Shown here: piece by piece, positions 42,301 through 51,292 of the stretch | How positions within the stretch are numbered: position 1 is the stretch's first letter | Layout of the letters: each line of letters starts with the position of its first letter | Source: Camarhynchus parvulus | Taxonomy: Eukaryota > Chordata > Aves > Passeriformes > Thraupidae | Assembly: GCF_901933205.1 (NCBI RefSeq) | Contig: NC_044576.1 | Span: 9,457,024 to 9,521,023 of the forward strand | Direction: 5' to 3' | Length of the DNA stretch: 64,000 nt | Program-made: the position numbers and the translations under genes | The notes under the pieces: generated by a model | Told to the model about the DNA's origin: nothing | Database searches by the model: none | What the model saw: the letters and a program-made list of their open reading frames with translations, nothing else

Positions 42301-45254
42301 CCTTGCAGTACTTAGAGCTGTTTGTCAAGGTGTTCTGGGAGTTAGCCCAAAGAAGCACTGGAAGCTGTGTGACAAAGCAATCACATTTGGTCTTCCAAAA
42401 AGTAAGGTCTTATCTCTTTTTCCCAAGGGTTCCTACAGGTCTTTTGGAGCTTTCAGAGAGAAGCTGTTCCTCTCTTGTCTTTTAAAGCACATTTACACAT
42501 CAAATTAGAAGTACAAGGCAGCCAATTTAAACACATGTAAGCACATTCTGGATGAAGCTAGTAGGCAGGAAGCACAGCAGCTCTCAAGAAAGAGCAGCCT
42601 GAGCTTTATCACTGCTGCAAGCAAAGCACAAACTCTCCAGAGACCTCCATGTTCCTAGTGTGGTTGCTAATGTTAAAAAAGCACATACAGAAGCCCATCA
42701 CATATATATCTCATTATTCTTACTCAGGCTAATTAGGAGAGCACAAACACAGGCTCTGATCTCTCACACTGCTGTTTTGCTGTTTGTTGAGGCACACTGT
42801 CCTTTTTTGGCTGCTGGAGCACCAGATCAGATGCAGTGGAAATTACTGCTGTACTTCACTGCTACAGGGAGTGCTGTCATCTGAGAGAGAGACCATGTGG
42901 TGCTGCAGTCCTGACAGGAGGGACATTTTTGCTCATTGTGTGGCTCTGTGCCATCTTTATCTCCTCATCCCCACGCAGGTGCCTGGAGGCTCCCAGTGGT
43001 GGCAGGCAGAGGCTGGCACCACACCAGGGAGTGGGGCTTGGATGGAAGTGAGTTGTACTGCCTGAGGTTTCAGTTGCAGAGCTGGCAAGCACCACCCCAA
43101 ACAAACTGAGCTGGGGTCCCATTTTGTGGCTGTCTGGGATTACAGCCTTATCTATGCTTGGACAAGTGATTCCAATCCAACTCCAGCTATCAGCAGAACT
43201 GTAGGGATTGCCAAGGCTGAACTAAGTGTGGTTTCCATGAGAATCCAGGCAGAAGTACAGCAAAAATTGCAGCTCCTTGGTCTGTCTCTGGCTTTTGCAA
43301 GTGCCACTACATTACTACAGTACTGTTGGCCTTCAAGCTGAGGTTTCCATTTCAGCTTGATCAAGCTCATAGCAAATTCCTGCTGCATCATAAGCAAGCT
43401 CCTTTTAAGTTCAATGTCAAGATGTGTCACTTGTACGCTATGTGCTGTCTTCTCCCCCTCCTCCTTCTCAAGCTGAGCAGGTAAAGGAGACTTTGCTGCT
43501 TCCAAATATCCCCTCCCCACCCTCTAGCAGGCCCAGTGTGGGTCTTGGATGACATTAACACCGCTGGGTCAGAAATGGAGACTTTGAGCAAACCCAGGCA
43601 GCTGCTTCCCAGCACAGAGTGACCTTGGTCCGCTTTAAGAAGGCGTGGGTGGCAATGTCAGGCTGGCAGAGCAGGCTGTGCCCTCTGATCCCTCCCTCAT
43701 CCTGGCCTTCCCCAGCTGCCTGAGCCCTGGGAGGGGGTGTTTGGCTGCACCCCCTGAGCAGCCATATCTCTCCTCTCTGCATGAGGCACGGGTAAAGGAG
43801 TGCTTTGGTACCCAGTTTGCATTAACTAAATATTATTCTGATTCAGCCTGTGAAAGCTCCAGGTAAACAGAAGAAAATCCTAAATAAAATCTCAGTGCAA
43901 AGTTTGAAGTAAAGGTGATGTTCATCACTTAATATATATTTTTATGTAATTGCTTAGGTCTTAGGAGATTATTTTTCCCCCAGAGAAAATATTGATTGTA
44001 AGTCACCTTTTGTTCTTATTTAACTTTTCTTAGTGCAACTACAGTTAAAAGAAGTATAAATAGACCGGCCTCAGAGTGCTGAAATCTGTTAACTGCATCA
44101 ATTTTTGAGTTTTCAATAAAACAAAACCTTTTTAAAAAACATCAGTTGTTTAGACAAAACAATTTTCACTGCAAGTGGAAACATTTTCTACCATTTGTAC
44201 ATAAATATTAAAAATGCATTTAGGAAAAATCATGTCCCTTAGTTTTTCAATGTACAGCTTGCTTTTATCAAGGCTGATAAAATTGCTAGAAATTAGGCTT
44301 TCTTCTCATAAGCATTTATAGAATTGGTAAGAAGCCTCCCACCATGAATTTATTTCTGACCCCAAAGGTCTGTGCTCTGAAGCTGTGAATAGATTGGCAG
44401 ACAAAAAAAGAGGGAGCTAGAATTCATGTTTTAAATTGCAGCTACAATTCAAATATGTCACTTTAAATTGAGGTCAATTAAAAGCTTGAGAGAAAAACCT
44501 GTAAGATTACAGCAAATAACAACAGCCTATAAGAAAATATATATGTTAATCATAAGAGCAAGCAATTCCAGTTTCACAGTTTAAACATACAAATTTTAAT
44601 ACTGACCAACAGGCGTGTCCTCTGAAAGGCTGAGAAGTGCCATGTTCCCGTTTGTGCTTCTGGCTCCATTATCAAAGAAATAGGGGGCATAATTTGCCTG
44701 AACTGCAATTAAAACAAAACAGAAGCCAAACAAAAGCATTTTGTAGGTGACAGTTATTTGGCTGTCTCAGTTACCTGACTCTCAGTAAACAGGAGCTGTT
44801 CAGGGAATACTAGGAGTGCATAACACACCCCCCGTTGCTGCAATGGACTTTCAGAACTGTATCTGTAGAGATATTTTTAATAAAATTACTTCTATGTGCC
44901 ACTGTGCCAGTATTTACACAGCAGGAAATAGAGTGAGTATATAAAAAACCTCCCAACCAACAGAAAGAAAAGAAATAGCAGGATCTCCCTTAAAAAACTC
45001 AACCAGTTCCAGACAGCTTCAATGAAAAATGAACTTTTCCAGCTTGTAATGATGGAACACCTCTCCTCTACTCCACACATACAAGCCTGAAACTTTCCCA
45101 GTGCCTCGGTACTTCACCCAGTATTCTTAGCACATCCTGCCTTAAAATTATGCTTACTACATGAGCAATTAGCCATAATTAAATACTTACTTGCTGCCAG
45201 ACAACAGCAAAGTTTAAAAAAAAACAAAACAAAAAACAACAAATTAGTTGTCAT
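2818..45254 (-). CDS. CDHR1: CDHR1, photoreceptor cadherin (cadherin-related family member 1), whole gene model
   Basis: Seventeen coding exons, listed separately, join in phase into 866 codons; human CDHR1 is 859 aa. CDHR1 is a calcium-dependent cadherin of photoreceptor outer segments, placed at the base where new discs form, and is also known from olfactory mitral cells; human loss causes cone-rod dystrophy. Visible in the translation are a signal peptide (1-21) and six cadherin repeats. Their Ca-binding linkers lie near 130 (DANDESP), 242 (EDVQDTPP), 349 (DLNNHPP), 468 (DTNDNVP) and 572 (DVNDHSP); LDRE is near 99-102 and LDYE near 202-205. A membrane helix spans about 704-727 and a proline-rich cytoplasmic tail follows to 866. 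Identity with human CDHR1 is high throughout, recognised from memory. All introns are GT-AG. An alternative last exon is described separately. Orthology is near certain; the exact ATG is somewhat less so. Confidence 0.95.
3947..4159 (-). CDS. CDHR1: CDHR1 alternative terminal exon: duplicated membrane helix with short basic tail
   Basis: This exon is not part of the standard model. Acceptor tatttccAG opens 70 codons in phase 0, the phase left by exon 16, ending at TGA. The product starts [17 protein letters not shown], has a hydrophobic segment of about 24 residues (from [10 protein letters not shown] to ISTIMYW), then a 27-residue tail rich in Lys and Arg, ending PPRRTVC. It aligns with standard exon 17: ISTIMYW against ISTAMFW, the basic stretch after it, and PPRRTV against PPSRTV. 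Exon 17 then runs on for over 100 residues while this one stops. It looks like a tandem duplicate of the membrane exon, giving a 753-residue protein of the same topology without the proline-rich tail. No AATAAA follows before exon 17, so its 3' end is unclear. Expression is inference. Confidence 0.72.
   Translation of the reverse strand: MKSRVKSYILGLKKRPWTIYGICMSGVLSTISVTMVISTIMYWKSVKRSKLHPQGKIRKIIRGPPRRTVC
6385..6485 (+). repeat. Diverged direct repeat, copy 1
   Basis: Starts CTCACCAGCTATATTTAGGA, then a GTTAAGAG block, CAGATTAT and ACTTAAGG. Blocks in the same order recur about 770 bases downstream. Probably two old copies of an unclassified dispersed element or a local duplication. Confidence 0.45.
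7155..7255 (+). repeat. Diverged direct repeat, copy 2
   Basis: Starts CTCACCAGCTATATTTACAA, then ATTAAGAA, CAGATTAT and ACTTAAGG, in the same order and similar spacing as the copy near 6385. Confidence 0.45.
7899..8696 (+). other. Unidentified 265-codon open reading frame antisense to CDHR1 intron 16
   Basis: An ATG with A at -3 opens 265 codons without a stop; the frame also continues upstream without an ATG. This is much longer than other non-exon frames in the window. The product is unremarkable: no signal peptide, membrane segment or domain I recognise, rather rich in Gln, Cys and Trp, with a basic middle ([14 protein letters not shown]). It lies on the strand opposite CDHR1. It may be a chance frame, a transposon relic or a lineage-specific gene; the sequence alone cannot decide. 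Confidence 0.2.
9928..10182 (-). CDS. CDHR1: CDHR1 coding exon 16: cadherin repeat 6
   Basis: Eighty-five codons in phase 0, from [17 protein letters not shown] through [10 protein letters not shown] to [18 protein letters not shown]. This is the last ectodomain exon. Its donor GAG|GTAAGC is in phase 0, so it can join either of two downstream phase-0 terminal exons, the standard one or the alternative one at 3947-4159. Confidence 0.98.
10183..11058 (-). other. CDHR1: CDHR1 intron 15
   Basis: 876 bp, GT-AG. Nothing else recognised. Confidence 0.85.
11059..11287 (-). CDS. CDHR1: CDHR1 coding exon 15: cadherin repeat 5 and linker
   Basis: Enters in phase 2 (CTG leucine split) with [20 protein letters not shown], then [20 protein letters not shown] and [10 protein letters not shown] (the linker), and [10 protein letters not shown]. 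Leaves in phase 0 at GAG|GTGAGC. Close to human throughout. Confidence 0.98.
11288..13768 (-). other. CDHR1: CDHR1 intron 14
   Basis: 2.5 kb, AT-rich. Nothing else recognised. Confidence 0.85.
13769..13836 (-). CDS. CDHR1: CDHR1 coding exon 14: cadherin repeat 5
   Basis: Encodes [20 protein letters not shown], then AD. Human has [20 protein letters not shown]. Starts in phase 0 after cttaAG and ends in phase 2 at CT|GTAAGT. Too short for ORF callers. Confidence 0.96.
13837..15910 (-). other. CDHR1: CDHR1 intron 13
   Basis: 2.1 kb. Holds the frame-broken coding remnant at about 14406-15140, listed separately. Confidence 0.85.
14406..15140 (-). pseudogene. Decayed coding remnant of unknown parent, inside CDHR1 intron 13
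   Basis: Read on the minus strand, this region gives protein-like segments in changing frames, broken by stops. Around 15100-14990 the segment is charged and coiled-coil-like, with [14 protein letters not shown] then [13 protein letters not shown] either side of a stop. Around 14920-14800 a segment starts [20 protein letters not shown] and ends TQIYNYT. Around 14613-14410 a 67-codon frame includes [20 protein letters not shown]. No introns separate the segments, which would fit a processed (retro) copy, but I cannot name the parent and saw no clear poly(A) tail. A chance origin is possible for single segments, less so for all of them in one direction. Confidence 0.4.
15911..16075 (-). CDS. 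CDHR1: CDHR1 coding exon 13: repeat 4/5 junction
   Basis: Fifty-five codons in phase 0, including [27 protein letters not shown] (the linker) and [20 protein letters not shown]. Acceptor is ttcttAG and donor is ACA|GTAAGT. Retains CpGs within codons. Confidence 0.98.
16076..20107 (-). other. CDHR1: CDHR1 intron 12
   Basis: 4.0 kb. A 17-bp direct duplication (TCTCCAGTAGAAATAAT) about 30 bases apart near 18870-18910 runs into a short AAT microsatellite. No exon recognised. Confidence 0.8.
20108..20260 (-). CDS. CDHR1: CDHR1 coding exon 12: cadherin repeat 4
   Basis: Fifty-one codons in phase 0: [20 protein letters not shown], then [20 protein letters not shown] and KVLTFK. Human differs at only a few positions. 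Acceptor is caacAG and donor is AAG|GTACTT. Confidence 0.98.
20261..23307 (-). other. CDHR1: CDHR1 intron 11
   Basis: 3.0 kb. Contains a CR1 retroposon fragment near 20711-20850, listed separately. No exon recognised. Confidence 0.85.
20711..20850 (-). repeat. CR1 LINE 3'-end fragment
   Basis: Plus strand reads CAGAATGGTTTGGGGTGGAA, then CACCTCCCACTAGACGGGTT, GCTCAGAGCCCTATCCAGCC and TGGCCTTGAGCACTTCC. This is the reverse complement of the familiar avian CR1 3' region, so the element is in minus sense. Truncated and diverged. Confidence 0.85.
23308..23511 (-). CDS. CDHR1: CDHR1 coding exon 11: repeat 3/4 junction
   Basis: Sixty-eight codons in phase 0. Contains [18 protein letters not shown] (the linker), then [18 protein letters not shown] and [14 protein letters not shown], nearly identical to human. 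Acceptor is gctgcAG and donor is CAG|GTAAAC. Confidence 0.98.
23512..25246 (-). other. CDHR1: CDHR1 intron 10
   Basis: 1.7 kb, GT-AG. Nothing else recognised. Confidence 0.85.
25247..25347 (-). CDS. CDHR1: CDHR1 coding exon 10: cadherin repeat 3
   Basis: Encodes [20 protein letters not shown], then [12 protein letters not shown], matching human GAFEINETSGAISITQSP and QLQREVYELHVQ. Enters in phase 1 and leaves in phase 0 at AAG|GTAGGT. Confidence 0.96.
25348..28185 (-). other. CDHR1: CDHR1 intron 9
   Basis: 2.8 kb. Contains a long pyrimidine-rich stretch on the plus strand at about 26840-27310 (purine-rich in the CDHR1 transcript). No exon recognised. Confidence 0.85.
28186..28264 (-). CDS. 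CDHR1: CDHR1 coding exon 9: cadherin repeat 3
   Basis: Encodes [18 protein letters not shown], then IHYCIVN. Human has [18 protein letters not shown]. Acceptor is ccccAG; donor G|GTGAGT leaves phase 1, matched by exon 10. Confidence 0.96.
28265..30554 (-). other. CDHR1: CDHR1 intron 8
   Basis: 2.3 kb. The part next to exon 9 (28350-28600) is GC-richer and holds overlapping open frames on both strands, with no recognisable product. Confidence 0.85.
30555..30698 (-). CDS. CDHR1: CDHR1 coding exon 8: end of repeat 2, start of repeat 3
   Basis: Forty-eight codons in phase 0. Carries [15 protein letters not shown], the linker between repeats 2 and 3, and [14 protein letters not shown], nearly identical to human. 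Acceptor is tctAG and donor is GCA|GTAAGT. Confidence 0.97.
30699..32253 (-). other. CDHR1: CDHR1 intron 7
   Basis: 1.6 kb. Nothing else recognised. Confidence 0.85.
32254..32370 (-). CDS. CDHR1: CDHR1 coding exon 7: cadherin repeat 2
   Basis: Thirty-nine codons in phase 0, including [12 protein letters not shown], then [21 protein letters not shown] is the mid-repeat calcium motif. This exon keeps several CpGs (GACCGTCACAGCGGCG), unlike the surrounding intron, as expected for selected coding sequence. Confidence 0.96.
32371..34090 (-). other. CDHR1: CDHR1 intron 6
   Basis: 1.7 kb, AT-rich. Nothing else recognised. Confidence 0.85.
34091..34177 (-). CDS. CDHR1: CDHR1 coding exon 6: cadherin repeat 2
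   Basis: Twenty-nine codons in phase 0, with [20 protein letters not shown]. Human has [20 protein letters not shown]. Acceptor is tcacAG and donor is CAG|GTAAAG. Confidence 0.96.
34178..34667 (-). other. CDHR1: CDHR1 intron 5
   Basis: 490 bp, purine-rich on the plus strand around 34200-34370. Nothing else recognised. Confidence 0.85.
34668..34757 (-). CDS. CDHR1: CDHR1 coding exon 5: end of repeat 1 and linker
   Basis: Thirty codons in phase 0, including [15 protein letters not shown], the calcium-binding linker between cadherin repeats 1 and 2, then TPYIVQVPE. Acceptor is tccAG; donor is GAG|GTTGGT, a slightly weak donor. Confidence 0.95.
34758..35572 (-). other. CDHR1: CDHR1 intron 4
   Basis: 815 bp, GT-AG. 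Nothing else recognised. Confidence 0.85.
35573..35623 (-). CDS. CDHR1: CDHR1 coding exon 4: cadherin repeat 1
   Basis: A 51-bp exon of 17 codons, [17 protein letters not shown], matching human REDEIEAIISISDGLNL. Acceptor is ttacAG and donor is ACA|GTAAGT; both ends are phase 0. Too short to appear as a long ORF. Confidence 0.95.
35624..36449 (-). other. CDHR1: CDHR1 intron 3
   Basis: 826 bp, GT-AG. Nothing else recognised. Confidence 0.85.
36450..36595 (-). CDS. CDHR1: CDHR1 coding exon 3: cadherin repeat 1
   Basis: Encodes [14 protein letters not shown], then [19 protein letters not shown], almost identical to human CDHR1 and including the LDRE calcium-binding motif. Enters in phase 1 (GGC codon split after exon 2) and leaves in phase 0 at GAG|GTACAA. 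Confidence 0.97.
36596..44606 (-). other. CDHR1: CDHR1 intron 2
   Basis: The longest CDHR1 intron, about 8 kb. Positions 40000-40740 are GC-richer and carry overlapping open frames on both strands, which argues for composition rather than coding. No exon, RNA gene or clear transposon recognised. Confidence 0.8.
44607..44702 (-). CDS. CDHR1: CDHR1 coding exon 2: mature N-terminus, start of cadherin repeat 1
   Basis: Encodes [10 protein letters not shown], then [15 protein letters not shown], matching the human N-terminus (NFAPHFFDNG, GNMALFSLPEDTPVG). Acceptor is ttgcAG and donor is G|GTCAGT in phase 1. A second AG five bases downstream (ttcAG) would break the frame with exon 1, so the first AG is preferred. 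Confidence 0.92.
44703..45190 (-). other. CDHR1: CDHR1 intron 1
   Basis: Short 488-bp intron, GTAAGT...ttgcAG. A hydrophobic minus-strand frame inside it (44892-45080) is not in phase with exon 2 and is not needed for the signal peptide. Confidence 0.7.
45191..45254 (-). CDS. CDHR1: CDHR1 coding exon 1: start codon and signal peptide
   Basis: The ATG has A at -3. It opens 21 codons of a hydrophobic signal peptide (starts MTTNLLFF, ends LCCCLAA) and runs into a perfect donor, A|GTAAGT, in phase 1. Exon 2 then continues in frame as [10 protein letters not shown]; human reads AQGNFAPHFF. The phenylalanine run comes from a T-rich tract (A-rich on the plus strand), so the frame depends on homopolymer length. 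No other upstream ATG with signal character and the right phase was found. The intron to exon 2 is only 488 bp. Confidence 0.72.
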
Positions 45255-45330
45255 TCTACTGACTGACTGTTAAGAGATTAAAAATAGCCCATTTGAAACA
45301 AAACTGCAAGTATATAAACACAGAGGGTAA
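45255..45330 (-). promoter_or_regulatory. CDHR1: Candidate CDHR1 core promoter
   Basis: Minus-strand TTTATATA at 45311-45318 sits about 60 bp upstream of the ATG. If it acts as a TATA box, the 5'UTR would be about 30 nt. Between it and the ATG lies CTATTTTTAATCTC, which fits a MEF2-type site and contains TAATCT, a CRX/OTX-type core expected for photoreceptor genes. A short upstream frame (ATGGGC...TAA) overlaps it. Based on motif position only. Confidence 0.3.
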
Positions 45331-46399
45331 CATTTGCACAAGGACCAGTTGCCATGGAAAATATTTCAGAACAACATTACCACATCAGTAAGGATAACTA
45401 CCGGATTTAAGGTTCTGCTTGTATTCTCCTATATTTTTACTTAACAAAGTGATTATTGTACTCACCCAGGCAAACATGCACCAAACTGAGAAATAAGGAG
45501 GGGGTGAAATGCCTTACATGCTTCATCCCACTGAAGAAAGAGCCAACTTCTTCTGTGTTATAAGGGCTTGGTTTTTGTTGGTTGTATTTATTTTTAATTT
45601 TTTTATCTCTCTGAAACATCCAAGAAAGTGCCCTTCAGACTAATGTAGCAGAGAAATGTGGAAGAGGCAGTAACAGATGCTAAGATGTTAAGCGGATGAC
45701 ACGTCTTAATTTCTGAGGAATTTAAAGACGCTCCTTCCTACCACCTAATTAGACCAATTACTTTGCAGGGAGCTGTGGGACTCATCTCTGAGACAAGATT
45801 TGGAGGAATCAGTGTAACTCTCATGTTTTGCTTTCGGTACTGTATTTGTGCTGTTCAAACGTACAAGTCAGGGAGAAGGTAAAGTAGAAATTTGTTTTCT
45901 TTCTGCGCTCTATCTTTAATTCTCTAAGGCAGTTATCTGTTTTTAAGAGCTAATAGAAGTTTATTTTCATTTTAGCTCTGGTAATCTTGAGAAACTACAA
46001 AAGAAGAAAATCTAGTATTAGCAAAAACAATGGAAATGATGGTTACAATTTAAAAGAAAGCACTTATGATAGCAAAAAAAATACACAACGTTGCATATTA
46101 AAAATGCAGAATGTTCTTTTTATGAGTTGGCCTGATCATTTAATTCTTAAACAGCATGAATTGCTGAAAGCATCTTTTACTTTTTAGTAGAAAATTTTCA
46201 ACATACTAAGAAGTGTGTTTAACCATCAACACATTGAAAAAGTTAACAGAATAGCTTTTTTAAATTGCTTGGTTTGATACATATAAGGTGTTTTCACTAA
46301 CTAAAAATATATATATTCCAATACAGTATGTGCTTAAGAATCAGCCACACTGAGGATACTTACAGATAAACCTGCTGGAAAGGAGCTCCATCAGTGACA

Positions 46400-46460
46400 G
46401 TATGTGACTCAGTGACCCTTGTGGTCCTTCCAGCTCAGATGATTCTGTGACTGTGACCTG
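46400..46460 (+). repeat. CR1 LINE 3'-end fragment (short)
   Basis: CCTTGTGGTCCTTCCAGCTC followed by AGATGATTCTGTGACTGTG resembles the CR1 3' terminus with its ATTCTGTG-type end repeat, in plus sense. Short, so less certain than the other two. Confidence 0.55.
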
Positions 46461-49400
46461 GGCTGCCAAGCACAGAGATGTTTACATTGGAGCTGAGCTG
46501 TTTAAACCTGACCTGCAGGAAAGCACTTGCTCTTTAAGGATGTGTTAATGGAGTTTTCTGGGTTAATTAAGATCCAGAGTGAAAGACATGTCCAAGGAAT
46601 TGATCAGTCAAAGAGTTCCCCATCCCAGTGTTTTAAAGAATGGCAGCAGCTGCACATGCTGGGTGCCCGCAGTGGCACAGGTGAGGCGGGCACATGCTGT
46701 GCAAACACTGGAAGCTGGTGCAGAGCCAGGAAGCAGCTTCACACAGGGCAGCAGTGGAAGTTTGGCTCCCTCAGTCACCCACATGTTTTATCGTTGTTTC
46801 CTAAGCTGCAGAAGTGACCACACAGGCAGAGTGTCCCCTCCCAGCCCTGGCCTGTGGGGCGCAGAGCTGAAGAGGGGCAGGGCTCCAGGGACAGCTTTCA
46901 TCACTCAGCAAGGGGAGGGACAGGCTGGGCTGCTCCAAGATATTTTTCCTACAGAAGGAGCTGACAGTTGGATCCTGTCACACATTTATGGTGTACCTTA
47001 CCCTGACAAATGCTGGAGGGGGCCATGGGAGAGGCCTTTGCTGCAGACACAATGCTGTGGACAGGGCTTGTGGGCACCTGCAGATCCCCTGGGATCCACA
47101 GTGCTGCTGGCAGGACACCTCTGCCTGCAGAACAGGTCAGCTGTAAGGCTCTCCAAAGGAGAAAAGCAAAACTCTTGGGCCAATATTAACAAAACTCATC
47201 ACCCATAATGGAATTTACCAGAGAATGGTACAGAGAGCAAAAGAAGGCTGCAAATGGATGAGACAAATTAATGAAGATTGGGTTCACTGATGACTAACAA
47301 ATGTGATGACACAGATGCAAACCCTGGTTCAGTTCAGCACTACATTATCACCTCCCAGAAGCTCAGAAGTTAAACCAGGGGAAGGCTCTTTGACATCTTG
47401 ATCTCTTTCTGACCATTTCCTACGGGATCAGACCTTTGCTCTGGCTCTGTGTGATTATATTTGTAGAGCACTATTTACAAAAGCTCCATGTTGAACCAAT
47501 CTGCAACTGCAGCAGTGGCCTGTAAAGCCCAGGGAAACCTGCAGCAGGCAACTATGAAAAACAAATGTATTTTTAGTGCATTTAAATTCAGGATATGGTG
47601 ATCCAAATCTGAAAACTGTGTGGGGGCAGATACACATATAGAAGATGGATATAAATTTAGTCCCTGTTGTAGATTTAATCATCCCACCTCTGTCAAAAAT
47701 AGTATTAAACCACTGACAAAATCACAGAAATAGATCTGCATGGTGCCCAAAAAAAACCATAAATAGCACCTAAATGTCTTCTCATCTGCCTCCTCAACCC
47801 AGAACTAACAACATGCTTTTTTTTTTCTACAGAGATTTTTCGTAGAACAAGTGATGGAGAGCTCTTGTCAAAGTTAATAGCTGTCTGTTCCCCTGGTTTC
47901 ATCCCCTGGGGATCTGAATCTCTGGGGCCTGCATCTCCAAGGAAGCAAAATGCCTCCCTCCTGAATTTCAATGAGTTTGAGCTCTTAATCCCCTTACAGT
48001 TTGGAAACCTAGCTAATGTGTGTTTATGCACAGTCAGAGCCATACCTAACACAGCAACATTCAACAGAGTTGTTTTTTTCTCTCAGAAAATACACTTTGA
48101 TCAAAACCAACACAGCTCATGGATCCAGACTTATTTTGAGGAATTTTCTCCTTTGGAAGAAAAGGTGCAGGAGGGGGTTTCAGGAAAGCAGTACCTTCCA
48201 TCCCAACATTTTTGGGAATGGTAGGATCCCTCTCTCTATGTAGAAGAAACTTGCTATTTTGTACATCTTTAGCATATCAAGTAGCAAGAAACATAAAAGA
48301 AAAATTAAATATACCCACCTGATCTGAACCAACTGATTTCCCAGGGTTTTGTTTACTATTCAGTATGAAAAACATCCTGAAAATATTCCAGTATCTTCAG
48401 AACAGAAGTTTGGGTAACTGATTAGCAATATCTACTAGAGCTTGTTAGACAACCTGAATTTTTATACAATAGAAGTTTAAATGTTGAAGGATGCTACAAT
48501 AATGCAGTGAATATCTTTCAGACTTCCCCACCTCTGAGCACAGCTGGGGTGTACACCTGCATGGTTGTAGAGCTGCTGGACTGTGCACTGAGAAGCCCCT
48601 GGGATGCCCTGAGCCATGGATGCTTTTCTTCCCCCAAGACAAAGCTACTTCCCAACATGAAACCAGGTCATTGCTGGGCACAGGGGCCAGACATAAAACC
48701 AGCCACACACAAGGCCAGCTCTTACCCTGTTAACTCTCATCTCTTTGAGCCTTTGAGCATCTTGGAAAATCCTGGGCCCCCACTATGTTCACTTTTTTAG
48801 CCCTAAACCTTAAGCCTAAGACTAGTAGTACTTCTTAATCAAATACGACTGGCAAGAAAGAGACTTTCATCACTAACAAGAGCTGCACTTTTTCTGTTTA
48901 CACAACCCTGAACAGGGGAATTGTGGGTCCCACAGACAGCTGCTCTTGAGCCCAGGCCAAAGCACAGCCTAAAACGTTGGCCAGACTAGAACTGGCAGCA
49001 GATGCCAACATAAAACGGCACCTAGACTTCCCCAAGAGCACAGCCCCTCCCGCTGCACAGCACTGCCACCAGGAGCATGGCCTGTTCACAGCTGAGGGAG
49101 GGAGTGCCCTGCTGTGCCACTGGAATCCCAGCTGGCACCACTGCCACCTGTGCTGGCAGGCTGAGCAGAGGGCTCTGGCTGAACTGGCACGGAGGGAAAT
49201 TGAGAAATCACTCTTTCCACATCGTGGGTGGCCCTTCCACCTCAGGGCAATCACATTAGAGCTGCCCACCTGGGGAATGCCTGCTTGGCATATAAATGGG
49301 AGGCTTTCATGAGCTGCATGTTGATCAGCTTTTGGATGCTTACGTGGATTTGCAATTTAAAACTGTGAGAAAAATGAAATGAAAGAAATAACAGATATTA

Positions 49401-51292
49401 TTTTCCACTGTCCTGCTTTGCTTTTATAGCTACTATGTACTGTCTTCATATTTTGTGTTTCCATTTTCCTCTGTTCTATGCTCTGGACAAGTATTGATAA
49501 GTAATAAAGTTCACACTCATATAACAACAGTTTAAGCTACTTTTTTTGTATGCTTGTCCTTAAATTTGGAGTCTGTATGACATTAGGCATTACCTGGAGG
49601 GGAGTACTCAGCATTTTTTGTGTGTACGTTTGGGCATGTACATTCAACATAGAAAGTGCTGCACCCTTTATACAAACCTCAGCCTGTGCAGAAAGACACC
49701 AAATCACACTGTGGCCTTCTGTTTGTAAATCACATGCTAAAAGGGGCTGTGGGACTTACCACTGATCCCTGGAGGCATCATGCACAGCACAGTTCACTCA
49801 AAATTCCTCATGCAATTTTGCAAAGGAGAGAAGCAGAGCCTCAGTCAAATTTTCTCAAAACTCTCTCTGTTCTCACATATTTGAAAGTGATTGGGAAGTT
49901 CTTTTTTAGCTTGAAAACAAAGGAAGGGGCTATGACATAAACCATAGGCAAGACAGACACCCTAACAGCCCTGGCCCCAGCTGGGCTGTCCCTTGCACAC
50001 CAAAGGGTCAGTTCAGTAGCAAGTGCCACAGCATGGTGTGAGCAAGAATTGCCTCAGCTGATCTCCAAACACCTTAGGAGCAGCAGGACATGCTGAGGTA
50101 AGGTAAATGTAATGATCCCATTTGTTGCCTGGGTCTTTGCTGTCTGGATGGCACCTGGGAGGGCTCAGAGCACTCTTGTTTCACCAGAGCTGAGACACAG
50201 TTAAACACACAGCTCCCACCACAAACCAAACAAAACACTCTTGCCTGACCAAACAACATTATTCCTTCTCATAAAAATCTCCCTGCAAAGGACTGAGAGA
50301 TGACTTGTACTGGGGCATATCATCACTCTCCACCAATTTCCATTAATACAGAATACAGATGATGCTGGAAATCCAGGAACAGCTATTGATTACATTTCAG
50401 ATGACTGGTTTTGGTGGTGAAGCATTTTACACAACCCAGATTTTACATTTTCATAGCACAGCACCATACCTTCTGTCTGATTGCTGGGAGGAACTGTAGG
50501 AACTGGGGAATCTGCAAGAACCTGGGCCAGTTTGTTGGCAGGAGAGAAAAGACTTAAGTCCCTCATCAGAAGTCTTCAAGGTCCATCTCTACATTTTGAA
50601 TTACCAGCTGTGAGAGAGAAACAGACTTGCAATAGGTCAAACATTGCTCAGTAGGAACTACAAAAGAGAATCAGTCCTGTGTTGTGGTGGTTAAATCTAA
50701 TCAGAGACCTGTGCTTGAGCCCTTGGCCATTATCACTAAACTCTGATCCCCCCCAGTTGCCAGAACAAATATGCCACCTCCTAAATGAGAGTTTATGCAT
50801 CTCTCCACAGCCCCCTCTCATCACTTAGGATAGGCAAATTTGTTAAAATGACATGGAAGTTTTAGTAGCTGTGACACATTAAAATGCAAACAAATAAACA
50901 CCTCTTTCTTCCTCTCACTTTTATTTTCTTGCTATTAATTGAACGAATTTAACATTCTAAAAGGAAAATGAGCTCATTGTTACAGCTCTGACACATGGGG
51001 GTTTTCATATCTAGCACAGACAGTCTATAAATAATCAGCCCAAGATCATTAAATTCACATAAAAGTAATCAAAAGATACTGATGTGATCATGAGTGACCT
51101 TGGTCAAATTTATAAACCTCTCTTAGTTCAGTAATTCCAGGCTGAAAGTGACACTGTACTGTTTGGTTTAAGGAATTTAATGAACATGAGTTGTATCTCA
51201 GCTGTCTACAGATCCTTTTTTATATTGCAGCTCCACTAAGCAGCTATGCTAAAGCCCAGCAGAGTGCAGGAGAATGGTGAAACCTGGGTAGT

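Noticed and set aside
44697..44702. Use of the second AG (ttcAG) as CDHR1 exon 2 acceptor
   Set aside because: Five bases downstream of the first, it would break the frame with exon 1.
44892..45080. Hydrophobic minus-strand frame that could be a CDHR1 signal peptide
   Set aside because: It lies in intron 1, has no donor in the phase needed, and a better signal exon in phase 1 exists at 45191-45254.
46579..47208. 209-codon plus-strand open frame
   Set aside because: GC-richer DNA, no ATG context or domain, Gly/Pro/Ser-biased product; frames of this size are expected by chance here.
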